43,644 nt of DNA from Streptomyces sp. NRRL F-5727 (GCF_000719555.1 NZ_JOGX01000056.1:1-43644), one strand, 5' to 3'. Shown: positions 29,437 through 39,280, numbered from the stretch's first letter. A program made the numbers and translations. The notes: generated by a model from the sequence alone, not told the origin.

Positions 29437-32016
29437 CTACTTCGCGGCCGCCGCGTCCGCCGCACGGGCCTTCAGGGCCCGCTCGACGCCCGCCCGCGAC
29501 TCCGTCACCAGCCGCCGCAGCGCCGGCACCGGGTCGTTGGCCGCGATCCACGCGTCCGTCGCGTCCAGCGTCTCCTGCGAGACCTGGAGCGTCGGGTAGA
29601 GACCGACCACGATCTGCTGGACGATCTCGTGGCTGCGGGTCTCCGCGACGCCCTTGATCGACGCGAAGTACTTCTCCGTGTACGGGGCGAGCAGCTCGCG
29701 CTGGTCGGTCTGGACGAAGCCGCCGATCACCGCCTCCTGCACCGCGTTGGCCAGCTTGTCGTCCTCGACGACCGCCGCCCACGCCTCCGCCTTCGCCGCC
29801 TCGGTCGGACGCGCCGCGCGGGCCGTCGCCGCGTGCCGCTCGCCGGCCGCCGTACGGTCCCGCTCCAGCTCCGCCGCGATCTCCGGCTCGTCGTAGACGC
29901 CGGTCGCGGCGAGCCGCTGCACGAACGCCCAGCGCAGCTCGGCGTCGACGGCCAGGCCCTCGATGGTCTCCCGGCCGTCCAGGAGCGCGGCGAGCAGGTC
30001 GAGCTGCTGCGGCGTCCGGGCGGACGCGGCGAAGGCCCGCGCCCACGCCAGCTGGTGGTCGCTCGCCGGCTCGGCCGCCTTGAGGTGGGTGAGCGCCGCC
30101 TCGGTCCAGCGGGCCAGGCCCGCGTCCCGCCACTCCGGCGCCGCGTACAGGTCGAGGGCCGCCTTCACCTGGCCCTGGAGCGACTGCACCACGCCGATGT
30201 CGGACTCCTTGGCGATGCCCGAGAGCACCAGCTCCAGGTAGTCGCGGGTGGCCAGCTCGCCGTCGCGGGTCATGTCCCAGGCCGAGGCCCAGCACAGGGC
30301 GCGCGGCAGCGACTCGGCGAAGTCGCCGAGGTGCGCGGTGACGTTCTGCAGCGACACCTCGTCGAGGCGGACCTTGGCGTACGACAGGTCGTCGTCGTTC
30401 AGCAGGACGACCGCCGGCCGGGACTTGCCGACCAGCGCCGGCACCTCGGTGCGGTCGGTCGCCGTCAGGTCCAGCTCCAGGCGCTCGGTGCGGACCAGCT
30501 TGCCGGCGGCGTCGAGGTCGTAGAAGCCGATCGCGATCCGGTGCGGGCGGAGCACCGCCTCGCCCTTGGCGCCGGCGGGCAGCGCCGGGGCCTCCTGGCG
30601 CACCGCGAAGGAGGTGATCGAGCCGTTCTCGTCGGTCTCGATCTCCGGGCGCAGGATGTTGATGCCGGCCGTCTCCAGCCACGCCTTCGACCACGTCTTC
30701 AGGTCGCGGCCGGAGGTCTCCTCCAGCGCGCCGAGCAGGTCGCTGAGGCGGGTGTTGCCGAAGGCGTGGCGCTGGAAGTACGCCTGCACGCCCTTGAAGA
30801 ACTCGTCCTGGCCGACGTAGGCGACGAGCTGCTTGAGGACCGAGGCGCCCTTGGCGTACGTGATGCCGTCGAAGTTGACGAGCACGTCCTCCAGGTCGTT
30901 GATCTCGGCCATGATCGGGTGCGTCGACGGCAGCTGGTCCTGGCGGTAGGCCCAGGTCTTCTCCGCGTTGGCGAAGGTGGTCCAGGCGTTCGGCCAGCGG
31001 GTGCCCGCGACGGACGCCTGGCAGGCGACCGAGGTGTAGGTGGCGAACGACTCGTTCAGCCAGAGGTCGTTCCACCACTCCATGGTCACGAGGTCGCCGA
31101 ACCACATGTGGGCCAGCTCGTGCAGGATGGTCTCGGCACGCCGCTCGTAGGCCGCGTCCGTCACCTTCGAGCGGAAGACGTACTGGTCGCGGATGGTCAC
31201 CGCGCCCGCGTTCTCCATCGCGCCGGCGTTGAACTCCGGCACGAACAGCTGGTCGTACTTGGCGAACGGGTAGGCGTACGCGAACTTCTCCTGGAACCAG
31301 CCGAAGCCCTGCCGGGTCACGTCGAAGATGTGGTCCGCGTCGAGGAACTCGGCCAGCGACGGACGGCAGTAGATGCCCAGCGGCACGACCTGCCCGTCCG
31401 GGCCCTCGTACGTCGAGTGCACCGAGTGGTACGGGCCGACGATCAGGGCCGTGATGTACGTGGAGATCCGCGGGGTGGGCTCGAAGGCCCACACCCCGTC
31501 CTTCGGCTCCGGGGTCGGCGAGTTGGAGATGACGCTCCAGCCCTCCGGCGCCTTCACGGTGAACTGGAAGGTCGCCTTCAGGTCCGGCTGCTCGAAGGAG
31601 GCGAAGACCCGGCGGGCGTCCGGCACCTCGAACTGGGTGTAGAGGTACGCCTGGCCGTCGACCGGGTCGACGAAGCGGTGCAGGCCCTCGCCGGTGTTGG
31701 TGTACGCGCAGTCCGCGACCACCCGCAGCTCGTTGCGGCCCTGCTTCAGGTGCGGCAGCGCGATCCGCGAGTCGCGGAAGACGGCGGCGACGTCGAGGGA
31801 GTGCCCGTTGAGCACGGCCTCGTGCACGGCGGGGGCGACGAGGTCGATGAAGGTCTCGGCGCCCTCCTCGGCGGAATCGAAGCGGACGGTGGTGACGGAC
31901 CGGTAGGTACCGCCCTCCTGCGCACCGGTGAGGTCCAGTTCGACCTCGTACGCGTCCACGGTCAGCAGCGCCGCCCGCTGCTGGGCCTCTTCACGGGTCA
32001 GGTTCGTACCAGGCAC
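29437..32016 (-). CDS. pepN: Aminopeptidase N (M1 metallopeptidase)
   Basis: 859 aa, matching the usual Streptomyces PepN length. Exopeptidase motif GAMEN (in FNAGAMENAGAVTI) and zinc site HELAHMWFGDLVTMEWW...NES, giving His-Glu-x-x-His plus the distal Glu. The C-terminal ERAP1-like helical domain is complete. It removes N-terminal residues from peptides in the cytosol (no signal peptide). The GTG at 32016 (MPGTNLTREEAQQRAALL) is chosen because GAGGAG lies 8 nt upstream. The frame is open much further upstream, but there it is antisense to the asd gene. It lies downstream of asd but is separated by a strong hairpin, so it has its own promoter. Confidence 0.95.
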   Translation of the reverse strand: MPGTNLTREEAQQRAALLTVDAYEVELDLTGAQEGGTYRSVTTVRFDSAEEGAETFIDLVAPAVHEAVLNGHSLDVAAVFRDSRIALPHLKQGRNELRVVADCAYTNTGEGLHRFVDPVDGQAYLYTQFEVPDARRVFASFEQPDLKATFQFTVKAPEGWSVISNSPTPEPKDGVWAFEPTPRISTYITALIVGPYHSVHSTYEGPDGQVVPLGIYCRPSLAEFLDADHIFDVTRQGFGWFQEKFAYAYPFAKYDQLFVPEFNAGAMENAGAVTIRDQYVFRSKVTDAAYERRAETILHELAHMWFGDLVTMEWWNDLWLNESFATYTSVACQASVAGTRWPNAWTTFANAEKTWAYRQDQLPSTHPIMAEINDLEDVLVNFDGITYAKGASVLKQLVAYVGQDEFFKGVQAYFQRHAFGNTRLSDLLGALEETSGRDLKTWSKAWLETAGINILRPEIETDENGSITSFAVRQEAPALPAGAKGEAVLRPHRIAIGFYDLDAAGKLVRTERLELDLTATDRTEVPALVGKSRPAVVLLNDDDLSYAKVRLDEVSLQNVTAHLGDFAESLPRALCWASAWDMTRDGELATRDYLELVLSGIAKESDIGVVQSLQGQVKAALDLYAAPEWRDAGLARWTEAALTHLKAAEPASDHQLAWARAFAASARTPQQLDLLAALLDGRETIEGLAVDAELRWAFVQRLAATGVYDEPEIAAELERDRTAAGERHAATARAARPTEAAKAEAWAAVVEDDKLANAVQEAVIGGFVQTDQRELLAPYTEKYFASIKGVAETRSHEIVQQIVVGLYPTLQVSQETLDATDAWIAANDPVPALRRLVTESRAGVERALKARAADAAAAK

Positions 32017-32105
32017 CCGGTCAACTCCTCGGTTTCGTGACGTTTGGCCCATCCTTCCACGGGCCCCTCGGCGAGCGCATCGCGCATTTCCCAGGGCGAA
32101 CACGG

Positions 32106-32143
32106 AAGAACGGCGGTCACCCGGAAGGATGACCGCCGTTCTT
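32106..32143 (-). terminator. Hairpin terminator after asd
   Basis: Perfect 14-bp stem AAGAACGGCGGTCA / TGACCGCCGTTCTT with a 10-nt loop, 15 nt after the asd stop codon on the minus strand. Confidence 0.9.
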
Positions 32144-32158
32144 GGTGTGGACGGGGGC

Positions 32159-33217
<1,059 letters not shown>

Positions 33218-33283
33218 TCATGCGTGTCGCCTGCCGCTGCTTGTCCAATCCATTGTCCGAGGGGCGGGACGCGGTCCGGCGGA

Positions 33284-33311
33284 TGAACGTTCCGGCGGGT
33301 GAACGTTCCGG
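33284..33311. promoter_or_regulatory. Duplicated TGAACGTTCCGG, possible two-way ECF-type promoter
   Basis: TGAACGTTCCGG occurs at 33284-33295 and again at 33300-33311, 16 bp apart. Each copy contains the palindrome GAACGTTC. On the minus strand this gives GGAAC-N15-CGTT pointing to asd; on the plus strand TGAAC-N15-CGTT pointing to the sigma gene. GGAAC/CGTT with about 16 bp between is typical of ECF sigma promoters. Confidence 0.5.
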
Positions 33312-33356
33312 GGCGGTCGCGCGTCGGAGGAGGGTCACCGGCAGGGAGGAGGCGGG

Positions 33357-33839
33357 GTGGAGCAGATGGACGCGGCGCTCGTGGACCGGGTGCGGGCGGT
33401 CCTGGCGCTGGGCGGGGTGCCGTACGCGGAACTCCAGGACGGGGTCCAGCAGGTGGGGCTGCGTCTCCTGGAGGCCCGGGCGAAGGGGGACCCGCCCCGG
33501 TCCCCGGCCGCCTGGTGCGCGGTGGTCGCCAGCCGGGTGGCCGCCGACTGGCACCGGGCCCGCCGCCGCGACGAGCGGCTGGGCGAACGGCTGACCGCGC
33601 TGCCGGCCCCGCCGGGCGGCGGCGGCGAGGAGGACCGGCTGCTCGCGCTGACCGTGGCGGACGGCCTGGAGGCGCTGCCGGAGAGGCAGCGGCAGGTCCT
33701 GGTGCTGCGCTTCTACGCGGACCTTCCGGTGGCCCGGATCGCCGAGGAGCTGGGCGTCCCGGAGGGGACCGTCAAGAGCAGGCTGCACGCCGCCGTCCGC
33801 GCCATGCGGGAGCGGCTCCACACGGACGAGGTGGTGTGA
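33357..33839 (+). CDS. ECF-type RNA polymerase sigma factor
   Basis: 160 aa. Region 2 (about 5-75) is degenerate but present (AAWCAVVASRVAADWHRARR). Region 4 (about 105-155) is clear: ALPERQRQVLVLRFYADLPV and IAEELGVPEGTVKSRLHAAV, with the DNA-binding helix. Length and layout fit an extracytoplasmic-function sigma factor. It begins with GTG; AGGAGG lies five nt upstream. The stop is directly followed by the GTG of a one-helix membrane protein, the standard place for an anti-sigma factor. The repeated GAACGTTC element upstream could be its own target promoter. The signal is unknown. Confidence 0.88.
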   Translation: MEQMDAALVDRVRAVLALGGVPYAELQDGVQQVGLRLLEARAKGDPPRSPAAWCAVVASRVAADWHRARRRDERLGERLTALPAPPGGGGEEDRLLALTVADGLEALPERQRQVLVLRFYADLPVARIAEELGVPEGTVKSRLHAAVRAMRERLHTDEVV

Positions 33840-34535
33840 GTGAGCGAGGACACACGGGACCCGCTGGCGGCGGCGCTCTTCCCGGAGGACGCGCCCCCGG
33901 GCGCCGGGGACGACCCCGAGGTCGCCCGCGCCCTCGCGGACGTGGCCCTGATCCGCGAGCAGCTGGGCGTCCTCGCGGGCGCCCTGACGGCGGAGCCCGT
34001 ACCGGCGGCGCCGGCCGTACGCCCCCGGCGCCGGGGCAGGATCGTGGCCTGGGCGCTCGCCGCCTGCGGGGCGCTCGGCGTGCTCGGGACCGGCGGGGCG
34101 TGGCTGGCCGCCCGCCCCGACGGCGGCATCGACAGCGCAGGGGGCGACGCGAAGCTCTCCGCCGGCGGGATCGTGGCCTGCGCCTCGGACGTCGCCGAGG
34201 GCACGGTCGCCCGGGTCGAGCCGCTCGGGAAGGAGGGGGAGCTCCGCGTGGTGCTGCGGGTCGAACGCCGGTACAAGCCGGAGGGCGAGGGCTCCGGCGA
34301 GCTGGCCTTCCGCGGCTGGGCGGCGGACCCGTCGTACTACCGGCCCGGCGTGAGGATGCTCGTGATCGTCTCCCGCTTCCCCGACGAGGGGGTGCTCACC
34401 TACCGGGAGGACATGGAGCCGCCCGGCGAGCTCGGCGAGCCCGTCGGCCCCGTCCGTGACGAGCTGGAGTACGGCCGCGCGTGGGTGACGAACGGGCTGC
34501 GGGAGGGGGTCGGCGACTGCCCCGGCCGGGGCTGA
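33840..34535 (+). CDS. Putative membrane anti-sigma factor
   Basis: 231 aa. A cytoplasmic N-terminus of about 66 residues (acidic, helical), one membrane helix at about 68-90 (RIVAWALAACGALGVLGTGG) and an outside domain of about 140 residues with a Cys near its start (GGIVACASDVAEG) and one near the end (GDCPGRG) that may pair. It lacks the HxxxCxxC zinc anti-sigma motif. The GTG abuts the sigma-factor stop with no gap. Position, topology and size suggest an anti-sigma factor whose outside part senses the signal, but no known family was recognised; this is inference from context. Confidence 0.7.
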   Translation: MSEDTRDPLAAALFPEDAPPGAGDDPEVARALADVALIREQLGVLAGALTAEPVPAAPAVRPRRRGRIVAWALAACGALGVLGTGGAWLAARPDGGIDSAGGDAKLSAGGIVACASDVAEGTVARVEPLGKEGELRVVLRVERRYKPEGEGSGELAFRGWAADPSYYRPGVRMLVIVSRFPDEGVLTYREDMEPPGELGEPVGPVRDELEYGRAWVTNGLREGVGDCPGRG

Positions 34536-34542
34536 ACGCGGA

Positions 34543-34574
34543 AGGGGCGGACACCCGCACGGGTGCCCGCCCCT
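34543..34574. terminator. Bidirectional hairpin between anti-sigma and S8 peptidase genes
   Basis: Stem AGGGGCGG / CCGCCCCT (8 bp), one A-C mismatch, then CACCCG / CGGGTG (6 bp) with a very short loop. It lies between convergent stop codons. Confidence 0.85.
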
Positions 34575-34592
34575 CCTCGTACCGCCCGGGTG

Positions 34593-37500
34593 TTACGGGG
34601 TGACGCTGCCGATCAGGACGCTGCCGGTGCCCGCGACGGTGCCGCGCGCGTTGAGCAGCTGGACCTGGCCGAAGAACTGGCGTCCCTCGGGGGCCGCGCC
34701 GCCGACGACGACCTCGGCCGCGACCTTGGTGGTCGCGCCGTTGGCCAGCGGGTAGGTCTTCGCCTCGTCGACCTTCACGGTGCCGAGCGACGGGGAGAAG
34801 AACACGTCCTTGTAGTCGTAGGTCGTGCCGCCCTCGGCGTGCACCGCGTAGCCGTCGACGACGACGGTGTACGTGCCGGCCTTCGGCTTGACGAGGGAGA
34901 CGGCCTCCTCCGAGTCGCCGTCGGCCGACTGGCCGACCTGCTTGCCGTCGAGCAGCACGGTCAGGTCGAGGTCGGCGGCCTTGTCGGAGGTGTTGCCGAT
35001 CGCGATGTCGAGGCGCTCGACGCCCTCACCGATGGTGACGGTCTTCGTCTGCTGCTCGTGGTGCTGGATGGTCGGCGTCTCGGACTTCTGCGAGCCGAGC
35101 GAGCCGCCCTTCAGCTTGCCGTCGATGCCGGCGAAGCCGTTGCTGACGGTCCACTCGACGGACGCCGGGGTGCCGACCTTCGCCTCGGCGACCGTCTGGA
35201 CGGCCGGGTCGAAGGAGGCGCCGAGCACGGAGACGTCCAGCTTGTACGGGTTGTCCAGGTCCGGCGAGGTGCGGCGCGCCTCGACCTCGATCTCCCAGAC
35301 GCCGGCCTGCGGGGCGGCGTACGAGCGCAGGTCGGGGCGGCAGGTGTTCGCCGGGTTGTAGTGCGGGTAGCAGCCGGTGGTCGCGGTCGGGTCGACCGGG
35401 ACGCCGTACGGGTGGATGGCGATGAACCGGGTCTGGCTCTTCTCCTTCAGCCCGCCGATCCGCACCTCCAGCGAGGTCGCGCCCTGCGGCACGGTCACGA
35501 AGTACGACTTGGTGCTGTTGCGCTGCACCGAGCCGGCGGCGGAGAAGCCGTAGCCGGGGGCGACCAGGTCGCTCGCGACGACCGAGGTGGCCATGATCTG
35601 CTTGTCGACGCCCTCGGTGCGCTCGTCGTCGGCCTCCAGGAGCACGCTGTGCACACCGGCGGTGGTCGGACGGGCCTCCAGCTTGACGGTGACCGGCTTG
35701 TTCAGCGGCAGGTCGACCTCGTCGTCGCCGAGGATCCGGAAGGTGCCGTCGTTGTACTTCAGGTCCAGCTCGTGCTCGACGGCACGGTCCGGGCCGCTGG
35801 TGCGGGTGACGGTGACGTCGTAGACCTTCTTCTGGCCGACCTTGAGGCCGCCCTCGCGGTCGTACACACCGGTGCCGGTGTGCGGGGCCGGGAAGATCAC
35901 GGTGTCGACCGGGGCCTCGACCTTGTAGGAGTGGGCGGTGGCCCCGTCCTTGATGGAGTCCCACGCCTCGACGACGTCGACGAGGCCGGCGCCCTGCTCG
36001 TGCGCCGCGACACCCGGGATCCGCTTGGCGGTCGAGGTGAGGGCGGTGCGCAGGGTCAGCGGGGAGAGCTCGATGCCGCGCTGCTTGGCGGCGGAGAGCA
36101 GCAGCGCGCTCGCGCCGGCGACCTGCGGGGACGACATCGAGGTGCCGTTGAGCATGCCGTAGCCGGCGGGCAGGGCGTAGCCGGACTCGGCGACGCCGGC
36201 GCCGGCCTGCCAGGTCGGGATGGTGTTCACGGCCGAGCCCGGGCCGGTGACCAGCGGGGCGGCGCCGCCGTCCTCGCGCGGACCGCGCGAGGAGAACGGG
36301 AACATGGCGTACGACTTCTCGACGGCGGAGCCGTAGTTGGCCGCCCAGGTCGACCGGGAGACGGCCGCGCCGACCGAGAGGACCTTGTCGGCCAGGCCGG
36401 GGTCGCCGATGGTGTTGGTGCCCGGGCCGGAGTTGCCGGCCGAGATGACCAGCTGCACGCCGTACTCGTCGATGAGACGGGTGTAGAGGCGGGCGCGGAC
36501 GTTGTCGCCGTCGTTGAGCGCGGGCAGGCCGCCGATCGACATGTTGACGATGTCGACGCCGCGGTTGACGACGAGGTCGACCATGCCCTCGGTGAGGGCG
36601 ACGTTGGTGCAGCCGCCGGTCCAGGTGCAGGCGCGCGAGGAGACGATCTTCGCGCCGGGCGCGGCACCGTTCATCCGGCCGCCGAAGAGGCCCTTGGCGG
36701 CGGTGATGCCGGCGACGTGGGTGCCGTGCGAGGACTCGACGAGGCCGATGTTGACGAAGTCGCGCTTCTGGCCGACCCAGGAGCCGCCCAGCGGGTCCAT
36801 CGGGACGTCCTTGCGGATCTCCACGACGAACGGGGTGCGCTCGGCGACCTCGGTGGCCGGGTTGTCGGTACCGAAGTAGCCGATCTGGTACCCGTCCTTG
36901 TACGGCTTCATCGGCTCGTTGTCCGTGAAGTCGAAGTCCTGGTCGGTGTCGACGCGGACGGTGCCGGCGGCGGCGTCGTACAGCATGCCGAAGACGTCGG
37001 TGGTGTCGCCGTCGCGGTTGATGTCACCGGCCGGGTCGCCGCCCGCCGTGACGGACTCGCTGAAGCGGCTCCACTGGTAGGAGCCCTCGGGCGCCTTCCA
37101 GGACTGCGAGGCGGCGGTGAAGACCGGGCCCGCGACCGGGGTGATCTGGGCGCGCCAGGTGCCGTCGCCCTCGGTGAGCGGGTCGGTGGCGGTCACCCAG
37201 TCGACGATCTTGCGCTCGCCGGTGGTGGTCTTCTGCAGGGCCGGGTGGCCCAGGTCGACGCCCGAGTCGAGGACGCCGATGGTCACCCCGCGGCCGTCGG
37301 CCTTCGGGTGGTCCTCGACGAACTCGACCGCGCCCGTCTCGTGGGACGGGTTGTACGGGTTCTTCGCCGGGGTGTACTTCGACGGCGCCGGGTAGGTCCG
37401 GGTCACCGTGGTGCCCTCGACGGAGCCCGTGACGCCCGCGTCGGGGCGCGGGTCGTCCAGCTGGATCTCGGCCTGGAGGTCGAGCGACTGGACGGAGGAG

Positions 37501-37907
37501 AGCTTGGCGGCGGCCTTGATCGCGGCCTCGGCCTTGCCGGTCGGCAGGGTCGCGCGGACGTAGCCGAGCTCGTCGTTGCGGTTGCCGACGGAGCCGCCGG
37601 GGACGGCGTCGAGCTGGCCCGCGACCTGCTCGGTCGCGCCGGGCGCGGTGGCGACCAGGACGGTGACGTGCGGCTCGCCGGCGGCCTCGGCCTCGGCGAG
37701 GCGCTGCGCGTCGATGGCGCCGAGCTTGTCGGCGGGCTCCGCGGTCTTCACCGGGGGGTTCGTCGCCGGGGTGTCGGCGGCGAGGACCGGTGCTGCACCG
37801 GCCGCGACGAGCGCGGTCACCAGGCCGGCGGCGGCGGCGATCCTGGCCGCCCGCCCGGTCCCGGTCGAGCGCCCGGGTATGGAGCTCTGGGTTTCGGGGG
37901 TGGTCAT
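34593..37907 (-). CDS. Secreted S8-family serine peptidase (subtilase)
   Basis: 1104 aa. Signal peptide (RAARIAAAAGLVTALVAAGA...PVLAA), an N-terminal prodomain (about 50-170), then the subtilisin catalytic triad: Asp214 in VTIGVLDSGVDLGHP, His394 in SSHGTHVAGITAAKG and Ser590 in LNGTSMSSPQVAGASALL. About 120 residues between Asp and His form an insertion, as in large actinobacterial subtilases. The C-terminal 450 residues are beta-rich domains without recognised names, including a PPC-like region (VWEIEVEARRTSPDLDNPYK). It is probably exported and self-processed to degrade extracellular protein. The ATG at 37907 begins MTTPETQSSIPGRS, with AGGGATG upstream. It ends with TAA. Single-gene unit between two hairpins. 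Confidence 0.92.
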   Translation of the reverse strand: MTTPETQSSIPGRSTGTGRAARIAAAAGLVTALVAAGAAPVLAADTPATNPPVKTAEPADKLGAIDAQRLAEAEAAGEPHVTVLVATAPGATEQVAGQLDAVPGGSVGNRNDELGYVRATLPTGKAEAAIKAAAKLSSVQSLDLQAEIQLDDPRPDAGVTGSVEGTTVTRTYPAPSKYTPAKNPYNPSHETGAVEFVEDHPKADGRGVTIGVLDSGVDLGHPALQKTTTGERKIVDWVTATDPLTEGDGTWRAQITPVAGPVFTAASQSWKAPEGSYQWSRFSESVTAGGDPAGDINRDGDTTDVFGMLYDAAAGTVRVDTDQDFDFTDNEPMKPYKDGYQIGYFGTDNPATEVAERTPFVVEIRKDVPMDPLGGSWVGQKRDFVNIGLVESSHGTHVAGITAAKGLFGGRMNGAAPGAKIVSSRACTWTGGCTNVALTEGMVDLVVNRGVDIVNMSIGGLPALNDGDNVRARLYTRLIDEYGVQLVISAGNSGPGTNTIGDPGLADKVLSVGAAVSRSTWAANYGSAVEKSYAMFPFSSRGPREDGGAAPLVTGPGSAVNTIPTWQAGAGVAESGYALPAGYGMLNGTSMSSPQVAGASALLLSAAKQRGIELSPLTLRTALTSTAKRIPGVAAHEQGAGLVDVVEAWDSIKDGATAHSYKVEAPVDTVIFPAPHTGTGVYDREGGLKVGQKKVYDVTVTRTSGPDRAVEHELDLKYNDGTFRILGDDEVDLPLNKPVTVKLEARPTTAGVHSVLLEADDERTEGVDKQIMATSVVASDLVAPGYGFSAAGSVQRNSTKSYFVTVPQGATSLEVRIGGLKEKSQTRFIAIHPYGVPVDPTATTGCYPHYNPANTCRPDLRSYAAPQAGVWEIEVEARRTSPDLDNPYKLDVSVLGASFDPAVQTVAEAKVGTPASVEWTVSNGFAGIDGKLKGGSLGSQKSETPTIQHHEQQTKTVTIGEGVERLDIAIGNTSDKAADLDLTVLLDGKQVGQSADGDSEEAVSLVKPKAGTYTVVVDGYAVHAEGGTTYDYKDVFFSPSLGTVKVDEAKTYPLANGATTKVAAEVVVGGAAPEGRQFFGQVQLLNARGTVAGTGSVLIGSVTP

Positions 37908-38060
37908 TTACATCCCTGTTTGTGAAAGAAGAGGGTCCGGATTCCGGTACCGGATGACCGCTCAGCCTTTCGCAAGTGACAGGGTTTTGTGGAGAGTTCC
38001 TGGAGGGCATGCTGTGTCCATGGCGTACATCCGCCACCGCGCGTCCTCCGCCACAGAGCG

Positions 38061-38087
38061 CGAATCGCCCTCAATGAGGGCGATTCG
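38061..38087 (-). terminator. Hairpin terminator after the CGNR gene
   Basis: Inverted repeat with 13-bp arms, CGAATCGCCCTCA and TGAGGGCGATTCG, separated by a single A (in RNA an 11-bp stem with a small loop), 18 nt after the CGNR stop codon and upstream of the S8 peptidase gene. Confidence 0.85.
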
Positions 38088-38105
38088 ACGGGTGGTTCCC
38101 GGCCG

Positions 38106-38648
38106 TCACTGATCCTTCGTGCGCGCGTAGTGCCGGGACGCCTTGGCGCGGTTGCCGCAGGTGGCCATCGAGTGCCAGCGCCGGGTGCCGTTCCGTGAGG
38201 TGTCGAAGAAGTGCAGGATGCACGCCTCGTGCGCGCAGGTCCTGATCCGGTCCGGGGCGGTGCGCAGCAGGTCCAGGTAGTCGCGGGCGGCGGTCCAGCC
38301 CGGCCCCCACGCCGGATCGGCGAACTCGGCCCGCTCCCCGGGGCCTTCGGCGGTGAGCAGCGCGCGGATCCGGCCGTGCTCCAGGACGGCGTCGACCCGT
38401 GCCACCGCGTCGGGGTCGCCCGGCCGGTCGACCAGCGCCTTCAGTGCCTCGCGGGCGGTGCGGGTGTGCCGGAGCGTGGCCTCGTCGGCGGTGAAGCGGT
38501 CGGCGAGCCCGTTGGACGCGAGCCAGACCGCCAGCCCCTCGGTGCCGGTGAGGAGGTCCTGGCGCTCGCCCTCCCGCATCCAGCGCGTGTTGAGCAGGTC
38601 CAGGGAGACCGGCTCGCCGGTGTGCGGCCGTGGATCGGTGACGGGCAT
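38106..38648 (-). CDS. CGNR zinc-finger (ABATE-domain) protein
   Basis: 180 aa. An N-terminal ABATE domain (SLDLLNTRWMREGERQDLL) and a C-terminal CGNR zinc finger: Cys-x4-Cys in RTCAHEACILHFFDTSRNG, then HSMATCGNRAKASRHYAR. These proteins are thought to bind DNA and act as regulators, often beside a divergent metabolic or export gene, as here with the VOC gene. The ATG at 38648 (MPVTDPRPH) has AGGAGG nine nt upstream; a second ATG three codons earlier abuts the same AGGAGG and is unlikely. The motif CTAACC-N2-YNAA, present three times in the divergent promoter, is a candidate binding site. Confidence 0.88.
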   Translation of the reverse strand: MPVTDPRPHTGEPVSLDLLNTRWMREGERQDLLTGTEGLAVWLASNGLADRFTADEATLRHTRTAREALKALVDRPGDPDAVARVDAVLEHGRIRALLTAEGPGERAEFADPAWGPGWTAARDYLDLLRTAPDRIRTCAHEACILHFFDTSRNGTRRWHSMATCGNRAKASRHYARTKDQ

Positions 38649-38678
38649 GGCGGGCATCCTCCTCGACCCCCCGGACGA

Positions 38679-38751
38679 TCTAACCCCTCAAGCGTACGTG
38701 ACAGGTTGCGCCCGTCCACGCCTAACCCTTAAAGTCGAATTAAGCGGTTAG
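38679..38751. promoter_or_regulatory. Three CTAACC-type motifs between CGNR and VOC genes
   Basis: CTAACCCCTCAA at 38679-38690, CTAACCCTTAAA at 38722-38733, and on the opposite strand CTAACCGCTTAA at 38740-38751. The last two face each other as an imperfect inverted repeat. AT-rich for the genome; a likely shared operator/promoter for both divergent genes. Confidence 0.6.
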
Positions 38752-38785
38752 CCCGTAGGGGGCGGCCGACGACGAGGGGACCGTC

Positions 38786-39241
38786 ATGTCCGCGATCGGC
38801 ACACTGAACACGGCGCACATCGGCATCAACGTCACCGACCTGGACCGCTCGCTCCGCTTCTACGGCGACGTCCTGGGCTTCGAGGTGATCGGCTCCGGCG
38901 ACGCCGACGGCCGCCGCTACGCCTTCCTGGGTCAGGGCGGCACGCTCGTGCTCACCCTCTGGCAGCAGGCCGCGGGCGGTTACGACGCGGGCCTGGCCGG
39001 CCTGCACCACCTGGCCTTCGAGGCCGAGTCCATCGAGCGGGTCCGCGAGGCCGAGGCGGCCCTCAAGGCGGTGGGCGTCACCTTCGCCTACGACGGCGTC
39101 GTCGCCCACCGCGAAGGCGCGGCCTCCGGCGGCATCTTCTTCCACGACCCCGACGGCACGCGTCTCGAGATCTCCGTCCCCAAGGGCGCCGAAGCCTCCC
39201 CGGCCCCCCACACGGCCGCCCCGACCTGCGGCTTCTTCTAG
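38786..39241 (+). CDS. VOC-family (glyoxalase/dioxygenase fold) protein
   Basis: 151 aa. Two beta-alpha-beta-beta-beta repeats of the vicinal-oxygen-chelate fold: first NTAHIGINVTDLDRSLRFYG with His11, then LAGLHHLAFEAESIERVREA, ending IFFHDPDGTRLEISVPKG with the metal-ligand Glu. These residues suggest a metal site. Enzymes of this fold include glyoxalase I, dioxygenases and thiol-resistance proteins; the reaction cannot be named. The ATG has GAGGGG upstream. Divergent to the CGNR gene, which may regulate it. A hairpin follows. Confidence 0.88.
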   Translation: MSAIGTLNTAHIGINVTDLDRSLRFYGDVLGFEVIGSGDADGRRYAFLGQGGTLVLTLWQQAAGGYDAGLAGLHHLAFEAESIERVREAEAALKAVGVTFAYDGVVAHREGAASGGIFFHDPDGTRLEISVPKGAEASPAPHTAAPTCGFF

Positions 39242-39259
39242 ACGCAAGGTGTGGGCAGG

Positions 39260-39280
39260 CGTTCCGCCAGGGGCGGAACG
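39260..39280 (+). terminator. Hairpin after the VOC gene
   Basis: Perfect 9-bp stem CGTTCCGCC / GGCGGAACG with a 3-nt loop, 19 nt after the VOC stop codon. Flanking GGTGTG and CACACC can pair further out. It sits before the PNPOx-like gene. Confidence 0.75.

Noticed and set aside
28714..32040. Plus-strand open frame of 1108 codons across alc and antisense to pepN
   Set aside because: Arg/Pro/Leu-rich shadow that crosses a strong bidirectional terminator; alc and pepN are certain by motif.
34563..37925. Plus-strand open frame of 1120 codons opposite the S8 peptidase
   Set aside because: Pure shadow of the GC-biased codons of the real gene; Val/Gly/Asp/Arg-rich with no domain, while the minus strand has the complete catalytic triad.
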